In this document: one piece after another, positions 43,730 through 53,935 of the stretch
Layout: the number at the start of each line of letters is the position of its first letter
Numbering within the stretch: the first letter of the stretch is position 1
NCBI GenBank assembly: GCA_015065785.1
Contig: SVPR01000004.1
Coordinates: forward strand, 1 to 64,000
DNA from: Oscillospiraceae bacterium
Lineage (GTDB): Bacteria > Bacillota > Clostridia > Oscillospirales > Acutalibacteraceae
Length of the DNA: 64,000 bases
Reading direction: 5' to 3'
Notes under the pieces: generated by a model
What the model saw: the letters and a program-made list of their open reading frames with translations, nothing else
What the model was told of the DNA's origin: nothing
Database searches by the model: none
Translations under genes and position numbers: made by a program

Positions 43730-44155
43730 TCAGCCTAAAGCAACCATACTGAAAACGAGTGCGAAGAGAGCAACTGTTTCGCAAAGACCAACAACTGTGA
43801 TGTACTGTGAGAAGCCTTTGCCTGTTTCTGCTAATGCGTCAGCACCTGCAGCACCTGCTTTACCTTGTACGAAAGCTGAAACTGCCATTGCAAGACCGGA
43901 AGCAATACCAAGACCGAATAAGAACATAGGGTCTGCGTCTGCGCCCTTCATCTGTTGCATTAAAAGGAAACCGTAAATTGTCTGAGTAAGTGGAGCACCT
44001 GCGAAAACTGTAAGAATGAAAGGTGCTGCTTTGTTGCTCATATAACATTTTTTCCAAGCACCAATAGATGCCTGACCTGCGATACCAATACCGATTGCAG
44101 AACCGATTGCTGCAATACCCATAGCTAATGCTGTTCCTAATAAACCTAAATTCAT
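43730..44155 (-). CDS. atpK: V-type ATPase subunit K (proteolipid), Na+-type signature
   Basis: 141 aa from ATG 44155, with AAAGGAGTG upstream; the track's 23 extra residues are leader sequence. Four spans form two duplicated hairpins that build the ion-carrying ring. Glu126 (LCETVALF) is the ion-binding carboxylate. The second ligand set known from the Na+-pumping Enterococcus hirae NtpK seems present: Thr57-Gln58 (PLTQTIYGF) and Gln97 (FVQGKAGAAG). I therefore predict sodium coupling. It is the last gene of the operon. Confidence 0.92.
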   Translation of the reverse strand: MNLGLLGTALAMGIAAIGSAIGIGIAGQASIGAWKKCYMSNKAAPFILTVFAGAPLTQTIYGFLLMQQMKGADADPMFLFGLGIASGLAMAVSAFVQGKAGAAGADALAETGKGFSQYITVVGLCETVALFALVFSMVALG

Positions 44156-44168
44156 AATGAACACTCCT

Positions 44169-46091
44169 TTAAATTTTTTCTTCATTGAATGGCTTGAATT
44201 TATGTCCACTCCAGGACATATCAAGGTGTGATGAAAATTCTAATGTATTAAGTCTTATACCGTGAACGATAACTGACAAAACATTTAATATCATATTAAG
44301 TCCGTGACCGAATACCAAAAGAACTACAGCAATTACCATAAACATAAGATTGCCGAGTAACGGACTTGCGAGTTCATTTACAGTTGCAGAAATTGCCGCA
44401 CCTGCAAGACCAACCGCCCAGAGTCTTATATAAGAAACTATATCTGAGAAAACATTTACCACGCCAAGTAAAACAGAAACTATGTTTTTAAGGCTTTCTA
44501 AAATGGATTTACCAATGCTTCCTTCGTAGTTTGAGAATACAAAACTCATTACAAAACCAACAATAACGAGTACTAATGCTACTGTTCCTACAGGAATTCC
44601 GCCAATAACAAGTCCGAATGGGAATACTTCAGGATTTACAACAAAGCTTAATACTACATAGTAAATACCAATAAGCTGGAATATTGAGCCGAAATCACCG
44701 AGAATTTTAATTGATTTTCTGTTTCGTTTTGCAACTTTAATATGTGCTACAACGAGCTGAATTAAAGCGAGTGTAAAACAGAATATCTGTAAATTTTGTG
44801 CAGTGGTAAGTCCGGCTTCGCCGTTCGTCCAGAATGGGTACCAGATTTTATCTTCATACACATTCGAGATAAATGGCACTGATATAGACTGTAACCACTG
44901 TGGTAATTTTTCTGCAGGAAGACCGCCCCAGGTACAAGTTACTGTACCCCACAGCACTGTTGAAAGACCAAACAGTCCTAAAAGTAAAAATGCGGGTGGA
45001 ATTTCTTTTTTAGATTTTTTCGTTTTTATAATCAATACGGCTGCCACAGCAGTCAAAAGAAGTCCGTAAACACCGTCACCGAATATAATTCCGAAGAAAA
45101 TAAGAATAAAGCCTAAGAACCAACCTGAAATGTCGTATTCAAAATACCCCGGCACAGTACCTAAGAAGTCTGTTAATGGGTAAATAAGACTTACAAACTT
45201 ATTATTTTTAAGCTTTGTTGGTACATTATCTTCTTCAGTCGGATCACTAACTAAAAGTCCCCACGAATTTTCTTTAGCGGTTTCTTTAATTTTCTGAAGA
45301 TTTTCTTCTTCAACATACCCTGTAAAATATGCAATAGAAATATTTCCGTCAGAAGATACGCTTTCATCCGCCATACCCGTAGCATAAACTTCAAACTCAA
45401 TTTCTTTTTCGCAAGCTTTTATAGCATTTTTCATACTCTTGGCAAAACCTGCAAACGAAGAAATTTTTTCATCTATTTCTGCAATACGGTTAGTTTTTTC
45501 TTCAATTTTTAAGGCTAACTCCTGATTTGAAATCTTCGGCAATTCAAATCGGTAACTTCTCAGTGAGTCAATAACTTCATCTTCACCCTCAATTCCTGAT
45601 TTTACTAAAAGGAATTTAGCTGAATTTTTAGTTTTTTCAATACTCACTGTTTTTACTGATTCACCTAATGCTTCATATTCTGCTTTTGGCATTTCGTAAA
45701 ATGAAACTTCTACGCCTTTTTTACACAAATCAGCAATAATTTCCGGTTCGATTTCGCCCCAGCTTTTAATTCGCTCAAGTTCAGAGCTTAATGTGATTTT
45801 TTCACTAAGACAAGCTTTCTTTTCTTCTGTAAGTGAAGCGATTTCTTTTGAAATAGCAAGAACTTCTTCTTTTTCCGCATCTTTCATTTCAACATTTTTA
45901 TTTTTCTTTTCACTTACGCTGAAAACAGCACTTTCAAGTAAAGAAATCTGCTCTTTTAACTCTTCTATTTTTTTGCCGGAACCCTCTGTAATTTCAATAT
46001 GAAGAATTCCTAATTTACGAAGCTTTTTGAGCGTATCTTTTTTCTTATCTCCCATAATCATGAGAGAAACTTTTTTCATAGGCACTATCAT
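44169..46091 (-). CDS. atpI: V-type ATPase subunit I (a-subunit homologue)
   Basis: 640 aa, the normal length for bacterial subunit I. The N-terminal half is a cytoplasmic coiled-coil stator arm (residues about 30-320, beginning MKKVSLMIMGDKKKDTLKKL). The C-terminal half has about seven to eight spans, including FGIIFGDGVYGL and YIRLWAVGLAGAAI, whose Arg is the one that faces the ring carboxylate. It forms the ion path next to subunit K. Its ATG overlaps the subunit D stop. Confidence 0.93.
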   Translation of the reverse strand: MIVPMKKVSLMIMGDKKKDTLKKLRKLGILHIEITEGSGKKIEELKEQISLLESAVFSVSEKKNKNVEMKDAEKEEVLAISKEIASLTEEKKACLSEKITLSSELERIKSWGEIEPEIIADLCKKGVEVSFYEMPKAEYEALGESVKTVSIEKTKNSAKFLLVKSGIEGEDEVIDSLRSYRFELPKISNQELALKIEEKTNRIAEIDEKISSFAGFAKSMKNAIKACEKEIEFEVYATGMADESVSSDGNISIAYFTGYVEEENLQKIKETAKENSWGLLVSDPTEEDNVPTKLKNNKFVSLIYPLTDFLGTVPGYFEYDISGWFLGFILIFFGIIFGDGVYGLLLTAVAAVLIIKTKKSKKEIPPAFLLLGLFGLSTVLWGTVTCTWGGLPAEKLPQWLQSISVPFISNVYEDKIWYPFWTNGEAGLTTAQNLQIFCFTLALIQLVVAHIKVAKRNRKSIKILGDFGSIFQLIGIYYVVLSFVVNPEVFPFGLVIGGIPVGTVALVLVIVGFVMSFVFSNYEGSIGKSILESLKNIVSVLLGVVNVFSDIVSYIRLWAVGLAGAAISATVNELASPLLGNLMFMVIAVVLLVFGHGLNMILNVLSVIVHGIRLNTLEFSSHLDMSWSGHKFKPFNEEKI

Positions 46092-46720
46092 AACGCTTGA
46101 ACCTCCATTTCTGAAGATACTTCGTCACGCTGGGCAATTTTGCGTTTTGAAATTTTAGAACGCACAACAGCACTTACTTGCTGGTCTGCCATATAAATAG
46201 ATATCTTTTTAATGTTCTCTTCTGTTTCGGGGATTTTAACCTTTTCAAACAAGTTAACTCTTTGTGAAGTAGAAAGAAGCTCTTTTTCTAAAAGTCTTAC
46301 TTGTTCGTCTAACACTTCCGCCTCTAAATCAAGTGACATTGCCTTTTCCATATGATTTGCAGCAATATCTACCCAAAGCGGTGTTTCATATAAATCGTAG
46401 TCACCTCTAGAAAAGTCCGCACCCTCAAAGGTAGGGATTGTAACACCTGCAATATTTCCGATACCTTTACGGATGTTACTTACGGTGATTATTCCATCGG
46501 GAAAAGCACTTTCTTCACTAAAAACGGCAATCCATGAGGAAAAACCCTTTTCAAGATTTTCTCTTTCTTTTCTTACCGCTATAGCTTTTGCTTCAATAGT
46601 TCTTATTTCAGATTGAAGCTGTTGCTTTTTAAGTGTCAGTGTAGGCAAATATCTCCGGTACATTTTAAGAGCATCTTTTTGTACCTTTAACTCATTTTTG
46701 GTTAATTTGATTTTTGCCAA
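46088..46720 (-). CDS. atpD: V-type ATPase subunit D (central rotor)
   Basis: 210-aa helical rotor subunit. It begins with KIKLTKNELKVQKDALKMYRRYLPTL, the typical start of subunit D, and has a long coiled coil at both ends. It couples ATP hydrolysis in the A/B ring to rotation of the K ring. It lies between subunits B and I, as in other seven-gene V-ATPase operons. Confidence 0.92.
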   Translation of the reverse strand: MAKIKLTKNELKVQKDALKMYRRYLPTLTLKKQQLQSEIRTIEAKAIAVRKERENLEKGFSSWIAVFSEESAFPDGIITVSNIRKGIGNIAGVTIPTFEGADFSRGDYDLYETPLWVDIAANHMEKAMSLDLEAEVLDEQVRLLEKELLSTSQRVNLFEKVKIPETEENIKKISIYMADQQVSAVVRSKISKRKIAQRDEVSSEMEVQAL

Positions 46721-46760
46721 AACTCTGTCCTCCTTACTTTATTTGATTGAACTCATTAAC

Positions 46761-48062
46761 CTATTTTACAGGCCAGAATTCATCAGTAAGGTCTGACTTA
46801 ATTCCGGTTTCATCCTTTTCAAAACACTCTGCTAAAATCTGCCAACCCAAGTCAAGTGAAGCTTCAAGTGACAAGTTAACTGACAAATCCATAAGCTTGT
46901 TTTCGAAAAGCGCGCCATATTTCAATAATTTTTCATCCCAACGGTTCATTGAGAAGCCCATATTTTTCTTCTCAATTGTTTCTTTGTAAGATGAATATAA
47001 TCTGATCATTGAGTCCATAAGGATACGGTGGTCCTTACGGGTTTTACTGTTAACATTCTGCTTAAGACGGGAAAGTGAACCGAATGGCTCAATTCTTCCG
47101 CCCTTAAGATAATACTGACCCTCTGTAATATAACCTGTATTATCAGGAACCGGGTGAGTAACATCATCGCCGGGCATTGTAGTAACTGCAAGAACTGTAA
47201 CAGAACCTGAATTTGCAAAGTCAACCGCTTTTTCGTAACGGGAAGCAAGCTGAGAATAAAGGTCACCGGGATAACCACGGTTAGATGGAACCTGTTCCTG
47301 AGTAATTGCAATTTCTTTCATTGAGTCTGCAAAGTTTGTCATATCAGTAAGAAGTACCAATACATCCTTGTCCTGTAAAGCAAACTGCTCTGCAACTGCA
47401 AGTGACATATCAGGAATCATCATACATTCAACAGTAGGGTCAGAAGCAGTATGAATAAACATAACTGTCTTACTTAAAGCGCCACCGTTTGAAAGCTCCT
47501 CTTTAAAATAAAGGAAGTCGTCATATTTAAGACCCATACCGCCGAGCACAATAACATCTGCTTCTGCCTGTAAAGCAATACGCGCAAGAAGCTGGTTGTA
47601 AGGCTCACCGGAAATTGAGAAAATAGGAAGCTTTTGTGAAACAACCAATGTATTGAACATATCAATCATCGGGATATTAGTTCTCATCATTCTGTTAGCG
47701 AGAATACGCTTTGTAGGGTTAACAGACGGTCCACCGATAGGCTTCATATTTTCTGTAAGTGCAGGGCCTTTATCTCTTGGCTCACCTGAACCGTTAAAAA
47801 TACGACCTAATAAATCTTCACTGAATGATACACGCATTTCCTGACCTAAGAAACGAACCTCGTCACCGGTAGAAACACCCTGACCACCTGCGAACACCTG
47901 TAAAGAAACAGTATCGCCGTCAATTTTATTAACCTGAGCGAGTGACTTACCAAACTGTGTATTTATCTGTGCTAATTCGTTGTAGCGTACATCCTGAGCT
48001 TTTACAGTGATAACGTTACCTGTAATTGATTCAATTCTGTTATATATTTTACCCATTATCAC
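46761..48062 (-). CDS. atpB: V-type ATPase subunit B (non-catalytic)
   Basis: 433 aa. It lacks the Walker A lysine loop, having [13 protein letters not shown] instead, as expected for B. The conserved [14 protein letters not shown] and [20 protein letters not shown] are present. It alternates with subunit A in the catalytic hexamer. The start is ambiguous: GTG 48062 overlaps the subunit A stop, whereas ATG 48056 lies 11 nt from GGAG. The difference is two residues. Confidence 0.94.
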   Translation of the reverse strand: MIMGKIYNRIESITGNVITVKAQDVRYNELAQINTQFGKSLAQVNKIDGDTVSLQVFAGGQGVSTGDEVRFLGQEMRVSFSEDLLGRIFNGSGEPRDKGPALTENMKPIGGPSVNPTKRILANRMMRTNIPMIDMFNTLVVSQKLPIFSISGEPYNQLLARIALQAEADVIVLGGMGLKYDDFLYFKEELSNGGALSKTVMFIHTASDPTVECMMIPDMSLAVAEQFALQDKDVLVLLTDMTNFADSMKEIAITQEQVPSNRGYPGDLYSQLASRYEKAVDFANSGSVTVLAVTTMPGDDVTHPVPDNTGYITEGQYYLKGGRIEPFGSLSRLKQNVNSKTRKDHRILMDSMIRLYSSYKETIEKKNMGFSMNRWDEKLLKYGALFENKLMDLSVNLSLEASLDLGWQILAECFEKDETGIKSDLTDEFWPVK

Positions 48063-49831
48063 TCACTCTCCTTTAAAAGAAGCTCTGCCCCGGCGCTTAT
48101 AGCACCCTTGCCTTCATTATACATTTCGTCAATTTCTTGTTCTGCCTTTTTAAATGCATCGCTTTCAAATTCTGTATAATTCCAGTTGATAAATTTCTGA
48201 CGCATACGGTTAAAGAAGCTACGCGCATCGTCTTTGTTATCAAGAACATATTCGCTACCTAAAATATAAATAAGTTTATCTGTAACATAGCGTTGACGCT
48301 CTCTTGTACAGTTTGCATCAATCAAATCAAACGAGTTCTGTTGAAGATAAACTGCGTCAAGCATTTCTGCTTTTAAATAAACCTGATAGTCAGAAAGAGA
48401 AGTACCCTCTTCGCCAACAACCTTCATCATAGAGCCGATTTCGTCACCCTCAAGAAGAATGTTTTTACAGTATGCTGATTTTTTAGAATCTGTAACTGTA
48501 TTATATTTAGACCACGAAATAAGTGGGTCAATTGCAGGATATTTTCTCGCATCTGAACGCTCACGGGAAAGACCGTGGAATGCACCAACAACCTTGAGGG
48601 TTGCCTGTGTAACAGGTTCTTCAAAGTTACCACCGGCAGGGGACACGGTACCGCCGATTGTAACGGAGCCTGTACTGCCATCCGGTAAACGAACATAACC
48701 TGCTCTTTCATAGAATGCTGCAATATATGATTCAAGATATGCAGGGAAAGCCTCTTCACCGGGAATTTCTTCAAGACGACCTGACATTTCTCTTAAAGCC
48801 TGTGCCCAACGGGAAGTTGAGTCGGCAAGAAGAAGAACATGAAGACCCATTTGTCTGTAATACTCAGCGAGTGTTACTGAAGTGTAAACTGATGCTTCAC
48901 GGGATGCAACAGGCATTGATGAAGTATTACAGATAATAATTGTTCTTTCCATAAGTGAACGGCCTGTTTTAGGGTCTGTAAGCTCAGGGAACTCTGTAAG
49001 AGTTTCAACAACCTCACCTGCACGCTCACCGCAAGCAGCAATAATAACTATATCAACATCAGCATATTTTGATGTTGTGTGCTGTAAAACTGTTTTACCA
49101 GCACCGAAAGGACCTGGTGTACAGTATGTTCCGCCCTTTGCAACAGGGAAGAATGAGTCTATAAGACGCACCTTTGTTTCCATTGTTTCCTGTGGTGCTA
49201 ATCTTTCGCTGTAACATTTTACTGCGCGTTTTACAGGCCATCTGAATGCCATTGAAATCTGAATTTCTTTACCGCGTTCATCTGTTACAACTGCAATTGT
49301 TTCATTTACTGTATATTCGCCTTTTTCATTGATTGATTTTACTGTGTAAGTGCCAAGCAAATTAAATGGAATGAATATTTTGTGAGTGAATGGTCCTTCA
49401 GGAACAGTACCTATATATTCACCTGCTTTTAAAGTGTCACCCACCTTTGCAGTTGGTGTGAATTCCCATTTCTTTTCGGCATCTAAGCCATCGGCATAAA
49501 TACCTCTCTCTAAAAACCAGCCTGCTTGCTCCGCTAAAACAGGCAACGGATTCTGAAGTCCGTCATAAACCTGACCCAAAAGACCAGGTCCTAACTGAGC
49601 AGATAACATTTCTCCGGTGAATTCTACATCGTCACCGCATTTAATACCGCCCGTCATTTCGTAAACCTGAATTTGTGCGATATCTCCTTTTATACGGATA
49701 ACCTCACTTTTGAGTTTAACATCATCTACTTTAACATAACAAATTTCGTTCATGGAAACATCGCCTGTAAACCTTACTGAGACGAGGTTACCATTAACGC
49801 TTACAACCTTACCTATATTTTCGGTCATCAT
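48059..49831 (-). CDS. atpA: V-type ATPase subunit A (catalytic)
   Basis: 590-aa catalytic subunit. Walker A is [11 protein letters not shown] near residue 238, with the [12 protein letters not shown] motif, [27 protein letters not shown] carrying the catalytic Glu region and [20 protein letters not shown]. The A-specific 'non-homologous' insert (about residues 115-200) is present. The operon lacks canonical C and F genes, yet A itself is complete. Two ATGs adjoin; the second has the better spacing from GGAGG. Confidence 0.96.
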   Translation of the reverse strand: MMTENIGKVVSVNGNLVSVRFTGDVSMNEICYVKVDDVKLKSEVIRIKGDIAQIQVYEMTGGIKCGDDVEFTGEMLSAQLGPGLLGQVYDGLQNPLPVLAEQAGWFLERGIYADGLDAEKKWEFTPTAKVGDTLKAGEYIGTVPEGPFTHKIFIPFNLLGTYTVKSINEKGEYTVNETIAVVTDERGKEIQISMAFRWPVKRAVKCYSERLAPQETMETKVRLIDSFFPVAKGGTYCTPGPFGAGKTVLQHTTSKYADVDIVIIAACGERAGEVVETLTEFPELTDPKTGRSLMERTIIICNTSSMPVASREASVYTSVTLAEYYRQMGLHVLLLADSTSRWAQALREMSGRLEEIPGEEAFPAYLESYIAAFYERAGYVRLPDGSTGSVTIGGTVSPAGGNFEEPVTQATLKVVGAFHGLSRERSDARKYPAIDPLISWSKYNTVTDSKKSAYCKNILLEGDEIGSMMKVVGEEGTSLSDYQVYLKAEMLDAVYLQQNSFDLIDANCTRERQRYVTDKLIYILGSEYVLDNKDDARSFFNRMRQKFINWNYTEFESDAFKKAEQEIDEMYNEGKGAISAGAELLLKESE

Positions 49832-50382
49832 ATAACCTCCAATCTTTCTCCATTTATAATGGAGCTGTAAATATTCTTATATGCAGTTTCTCCGCTTTCT
49901 AAATCAAACTGTTTAATACGCGAAATTAACTTTAATTTAAGTCCATAATAGAACACAAAATCTTCTGAAAAAGAATCCATAGGTCTTAAAGACTCTAAAA
50001 ATTCCAATCTGTATTTATTAAGGAATTTTTCAGCTTCCATCGGGTTTTCGATTTCTACCGCTTCGCGCACTGCCTGCTGGAGTTCTACCGGAATAGAGTT
50101 TTCATTCATCTCAAACTGCTTTTTCATTTTATCCGCACGGGCTTTACCGAGCACTAAACGCAATTTGCGTTCGCCATCATTCCATGCTTCTACTAAAGAA
50201 GAGTTTGATTTCTCATAATCTCTTGATGGCATAAGTGTTAATTTATGAAGCTCTTCCTGTGACTTTTTACTTAAGAAACGCTCACAAAGCTCAGTAAAAC
50301 GCTCCTCTGTAATAGGCATAGGAACATTTTCCGAAAGACCATCTAAAGAAGGCAGTTGAGATATCAAATAATACTCAGCCAT
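49828..50382 (-). CDS. DUF2764 V-ATPase operon protein (occupies the subunit C position)
   Basis: 184 aa. It begins with YYLISQLPSLDG, the signature start of DUF2764, a family found between subunits E and A in V-ATPase operons of Chlamydia, spirochaetes, Bacteroidetes and some Clostridia. It is helical and replaces, in position, the canonical subunit C, with which it may be distantly related. Its role as a socket between stator and rotor is inference. It overlaps the subunit A start by 4 nt and follows subunit E by 2 nt. Confidence 0.82.
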   Translation of the reverse strand: MAEYYLISQLPSLDGLSENVPMPITEERFTELCERFLSKKSQEELHKLTLMPSRDYEKSNSSLVEAWNDGERKLRLVLGKARADKMKKQFEMNENSIPVELQQAVREAVEIENPMEAEKFLNKYRLEFLESLRPMDSFSEDFVFYYGLKLKLISRIKQFDLESGETAYKNIYSSIINGERLEVI

Positions 50383-50384
50383 AA

Positions 50385-50993
50385 TTATTCAGCCTCTCTT
50401 AAAAGTGCCGTAATTTTAGGGCTGAGATAGTTTGACAACATATCTGTAACAGCCTCCTGGGAGTAATCATAATAAGCTCCACCGTCATTTACGGCAATGC
50501 GGAATCCACCGTCAAAATTATCATTTGCTTTAAGAGTAATACCATTTTGCATTTTTTCTTTAAGTCCTGAAACTACTGTGTCTTCAAGCTTCTTTAAATC
50601 TTCACTATTAAGAATAACAGTTATGTCTTCCATCTCCGGCTTACTTGTCCACCCTGCAACTGCTTTTACAATAATCTGTGCTAATTCTTCCGAAGAATAA
50701 ATTTCAGAAACATTTTCACTTAAAATAGCTTTAAGCTCCTTAGCAACGCTTTCTCTGAAAGAAATAAGTAAATTTCTTCCTGCCTGACGAAGTGCATCTT
50801 CACCTGATTTTACTGTTCTTGCATTTTCTGCTTTTGCATCAGCCACAAGCTTTTCTGCCTGTGCTTTTGCATCGGAAATGATTTTTTCAGCTTCTGCTTT
50901 CGCAGTGTTAAGTATAGCTTCAGCCTGAGTTTCTGCTGCTTCTACACCGTCTTTTTTAATCTGGTCGATAAGCTCTTGCAATTGTATTTCCAC
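50385..50993 (-). CDS. atpE: V-type ATPase subunit E (peripheral stalk)
   Basis: 202 aa. The N-terminal 80 residues form an Ala/Glu/Lys-rich helix (ILNTAKAEAEKIISDAKAQA) typical of the stator stalk. The globular C-terminal part has VILNSEDL and DGGFRIAVNDGGAYYDYS, matching the E-subunit DGG...D pattern. It is the first gene of the operon. The start is GTG 50993, with AAGGAGAG 8 nt upstream. No separate subunit G gene is seen in the operon, so the second stalk helix must be supplied elsewhere or be absent. Confidence 0.88.
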   Translation of the reverse strand: MEIQLQELIDQIKKDGVEAAETQAEAILNTAKAEAEKIISDAKAQAEKLVADAKAENARTVKSGEDALRQAGRNLLISFRESVAKELKAILSENVSEIYSSEELAQIIVKAVAGWTSKPEMEDITVILNSEDLKKLEDTVVSGLKEKMQNGITLKANDNFDGGFRIAVNDGGAYYDYSQEAVTDMLSNYLSPKITALLREAE

Positions 50994-51055
50994 AAAGCTC
51001 TCTCCTTTTCTATTGATTTCTGTATATAAAATACCAAAATTGATTTTAACATAAA

Positions 51056-51096
51056 TTCACCAAAATTTCAAGACTTTCGCTCGAAATTTTGGTGAA
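51056..51096 (-). terminator. Terminator between the beta-helix gene and the V-ATPase operon
   Basis: ATTCACCAAAATTTC and GAAATTTTGGTGAAT form a perfect 15-bp stem with a 13-nt loop. It lies 50-90 nt past the stop of the upstream minus-strand gene, and should separate the glycan operon from the V-ATPase transcript. Confidence 0.65.
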
Positions 51097-51146
51097 TTTC
51101 ATCCATTATTTTTCTTTAAATGAATTTTTTGGGTTTGTTTCCTCTT

Positions 51147-53801
51147 TTATTCTGCTACCCTGCCAATTTTTTCAAGTGGGATATTCTCAAAACCAGGAAT
51201 ATTCTCCCTTATTTTTTCAATATCTTCAATGTTATAGTCGCCATTTTCTGCATCAACAAAAATTTCATTCATTTTGTCAAGTGAATAAAGCTTATTCTGT
51301 GATATATCGCTGAACTTATAAACTGAAGTATATATTTCACCAAGTCTTATTCCGTTTCCTACCATAAGATTCCCCTTAACAACACTTGTCGGATTAGGTA
51401 TATATTCCGGTAAATCAGCCTTTTCAATATCATCGGTCATAGTGCTGTATTGCGGTAATTTTTCTTGCCACACTTCACTCTGCCAAGGGGAATTATAAAG
51501 TGCTTCCCACATATCGCCGGTATCTGTATAAGCGTGAGTAAACCAACCTCTTTCTAAAGCACCCTCTCTTGCTCTGTCATCAAATCTTACCACGTTTTCA
51601 CCATGATTTATAATAATATTGTTGGTTACTATATTATCACGCCCACCACCGATGTGAATTGAATTACCCGGAACATTTACTAATATATTCCCATAAACAG
51701 TCTGACCCGAAAGCGCATCGTCAAGATAAATTCCGTCAGGAGTAAACTCTAACGAGCCTAAATCAGAAACACAATTATATCTTATGATATTACCATACCA
51801 TACCCAGCTTCTTCCTGAGTAAATTGCACCCGCATCATCAGAAAGCAAGCAAACATTATGAATATTATTATACTCAATTATATGATTATTGCCTTTGTAT
51901 GTAATAGCTTCGTGCGGAGAGTCATGCATTTCGTTGTGACTGCAAATATTACCAACACCAAGCAGTGTTACTGCAGGCTGATAGGTCTGGTAAATCTCTG
52001 ACCAGTGATGAATATAGTTATTACCTGCTACACTGTTACCTGGTGTAAGTGTTTCGGCATCACCACCGTCAAGAATAATACCACCCTTACCTGTTCTTGT
52101 AATTTCATTGTTGTAAGCTAAGTTGTTACTGCCAGTCATAATAAGTGCATTACCAGCGACATTTTTAATGACACAATTCTGAATATTATTGTTATCACCT
52201 TTTATGACAAACCCGTCATCTCTTGTACCTTTAAATGTTATTCCGTCAAAGGTTATGTAATTTACCTCTGCATTTATTATAGGTCTGAGTGACAGTGAAA
52301 GGTCAATTTGTACATTTTCAAAATTTTCTGGTTCCCATAGGAAAAGCAAGCCCTTTTCTCTGTCTAAATACCACTCGCCCTCTGCAGTCAACTCTTCAAA
52401 TACATTAAAGAAATAATATGGTGCATCTGTTTTTGTACCATAAAGACTTACAAATTTTGGTGAAAGTTCACCTGTTTCAGCATTAAAACTACCAATTGGT
52501 GATGAAGCATCTGCCCAGTCATATTTCCAATAACCGAACATCCATATATCATCGAGATTTTCCCATCCGCTGATTCTTTTAGCAAGGTCAGGGTTAACCT
52601 TATAAATATCACTTTCAGGGTTACGAATCTCGCTCCAATTCTCAACCTCTGTAAGTGCACCGTCAGATTCTTTTCCCAAACCTGTTTTTACTACTTCTTC
52701 TGTGTAAAGATATTCATTATCAGGATATCTTGCAACAGTCTGCCTTACATCATCAACAAAAAGCTCACAATAAAGCGGACCTACATAGTCACCATCGTAA
52801 TTGTCAGCAGTATGATATGAACCTATAGCACATATTTTTCCCCAATCGTCTTTGGTAAGAGAATAAGGCTCTTTTGTCAAATCAATTACAACAACATTTT
52901 CTTGAGCATCTTCTGAAAGTCTTTTTGAAAATTCAGGGTAGCTTTTCACACTTTCAAAATTATCGTTAGAAAGCGTAACACCGCCATTGATTACTGCTTC
53001 ACCATTATAAGAACAGTATGTAACAGGACATTCCTTTGTGCCGGAATCTTCTTTTGTGAATTCAAGTGACGAAACGCAGTATTCACCCGCTTCTATACAA
53101 ACGGTAATACCATTTTTATTTGTTTTATCAGTATTTCTTACTGCTTCAATTGCCTTTTTAATTGTAAGAAATGGGGCATCTTTGCTACCATTGTTGCTGT
53201 CACTACCTTTTGTGCTTACATAAAAATCGCCTTTAATCATTTTTTCATCATCTTCTATTTCTTTATATGTTGAAAGAACCGGTGCAGGAGCTTTATAATT
53301 TTCATATATTATGTCACCTATATGTGTACCGATATAAGAATAACTACCTGCAACAAATCCTATAAAAACTGCAAGTGTGGCAATTGATTTCAATGTTTTT
53401 TTACCGAAAATTGCAAAAACACAAACCGCAGTTAAGACAGCAGTTATAACAAAAGTTAAGTAAACAGGAACAATTAAACCTACTAACTGAAACTCGCCCT
53501 TACCAACAATTAAATTTATTATAAATGTAACCACCAAAAGAATTATTGCAACTAATAAGGCAGAAAAAACAGAATTTTTTATTTTTTCTTTTTTATCCTT
53601 ATTTTTTGCAACACTTATACACAAAGAAAGTAAAGCACTACCAAGGCACACAACTATTGCAAGAATAAACAGAAGTGGTGTGTAGCTATAGCAAAGATAT
53701 TGAAAATGGTAATAATAAAGCCCTATAAGAGAACACGCAATACCAAGCACAAGGCACAATATTTCACAAATTATTTTTTTACTGTTTTTAATTTTTTCCA
53801 T
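51147..53801 (-). CDS. Membrane-anchored right-handed beta-helix protein (GH141/GH110-like)
   Basis: 884 aa. About five hydrophobic segments fill residues 1-170 (LCLVLGIACSLIGLYYY; LLFILAIVVCLGSALLSL; ALLVAIILLVVTFIINLIV). The rest (from about 195) should be extracytoplasmic. FYVSTKGSDSNNGSKDAPFLTIKKA opens the typical start of right-handed beta-helix glycan enzymes. Repeated N-rich coils follow (NNIQNCVIKN, NNYIHHW, NICSHNEMHD). Overall layout resembles GH141, less so GH110. A membrane domain fused to such a helix is unusual. Activity is unproven. Confidence 0.6.
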   Translation of the reverse strand: MEKIKNSKKIICEILCLVLGIACSLIGLYYYHFQYLCYSYTPLLFILAIVVCLGSALLSLCISVAKNKDKKEKIKNSVFSALLVAIILLVVTFIINLIVGKGEFQLVGLIVPVYLTFVITAVLTAVCVFAIFGKKTLKSIATLAVFIGFVAGSYSYIGTHIGDIIYENYKAPAPVLSTYKEIEDDEKMIKGDFYVSTKGSDSNNGSKDAPFLTIKKAIEAVRNTDKTNKNGITVCIEAGEYCVSSLEFTKEDSGTKECPVTYCSYNGEAVINGGVTLSNDNFESVKSYPEFSKRLSEDAQENVVVIDLTKEPYSLTKDDWGKICAIGSYHTADNYDGDYVGPLYCELFVDDVRQTVARYPDNEYLYTEEVVKTGLGKESDGALTEVENWSEIRNPESDIYKVNPDLAKRISGWENLDDIWMFGYWKYDWADASSPIGSFNAETGELSPKFVSLYGTKTDAPYYFFNVFEELTAEGEWYLDREKGLLFLWEPENFENVQIDLSLSLRPIINAEVNYITFDGITFKGTRDDGFVIKGDNNNIQNCVIKNVAGNALIMTGSNNLAYNNEITRTGKGGIILDGGDAETLTPGNSVAGNNYIHHWSEIYQTYQPAVTLLGVGNICSHNEMHDSPHEAITYKGNNHIIEYNNIHNVCLLSDDAGAIYSGRSWVWYGNIIRYNCVSDLGSLEFTPDGIYLDDALSGQTVYGNILVNVPGNSIHIGGGRDNIVTNNIIINHGENVVRFDDRAREGALERGWFTHAYTDTGDMWEALYNSPWQSEVWQEKLPQYSTMTDDIEKADLPEYIPNPTSVVKGNLMVGNGIRLGEIYTSVYKFSDISQNKLYSLDKMNEIFVDAENGDYNIEDIEKIRENIPGFENIPLEKIGRVAE

Positions 53802-53825
53802 AACAAAATTACCCCTTATTTAAAA

Positions 53826-53924
53826 TTATACTCTGCCGCATATTTTGTTAAATCCGGCAACAGAAAAGACACGCCCATCATTTTCTTTTATAAAATCTTT
53901 GAAATCGTTTAAAAACCGAGACAT
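53826..53924 (-). CDS. Possible 32-aa small protein
   Basis: ATG 53924 is preceded by GAAGGTGTTATA, a fair ribosome binding site, and reads MSRFLNDFKDFIKENDG... to a stop at 53826. It fills the 134-nt gap between the esterase and beta-helix genes. It is too short for the track, charged and amphipathic at its start, with no recognised family. Chance ORFs of this size are common. Confidence 0.35.
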   Translation of the reverse strand: MSRFLNDFKDFIKENDGRVFSVAGFNKICGRV

Positions 53925-53935
53925 TATAACACCTT

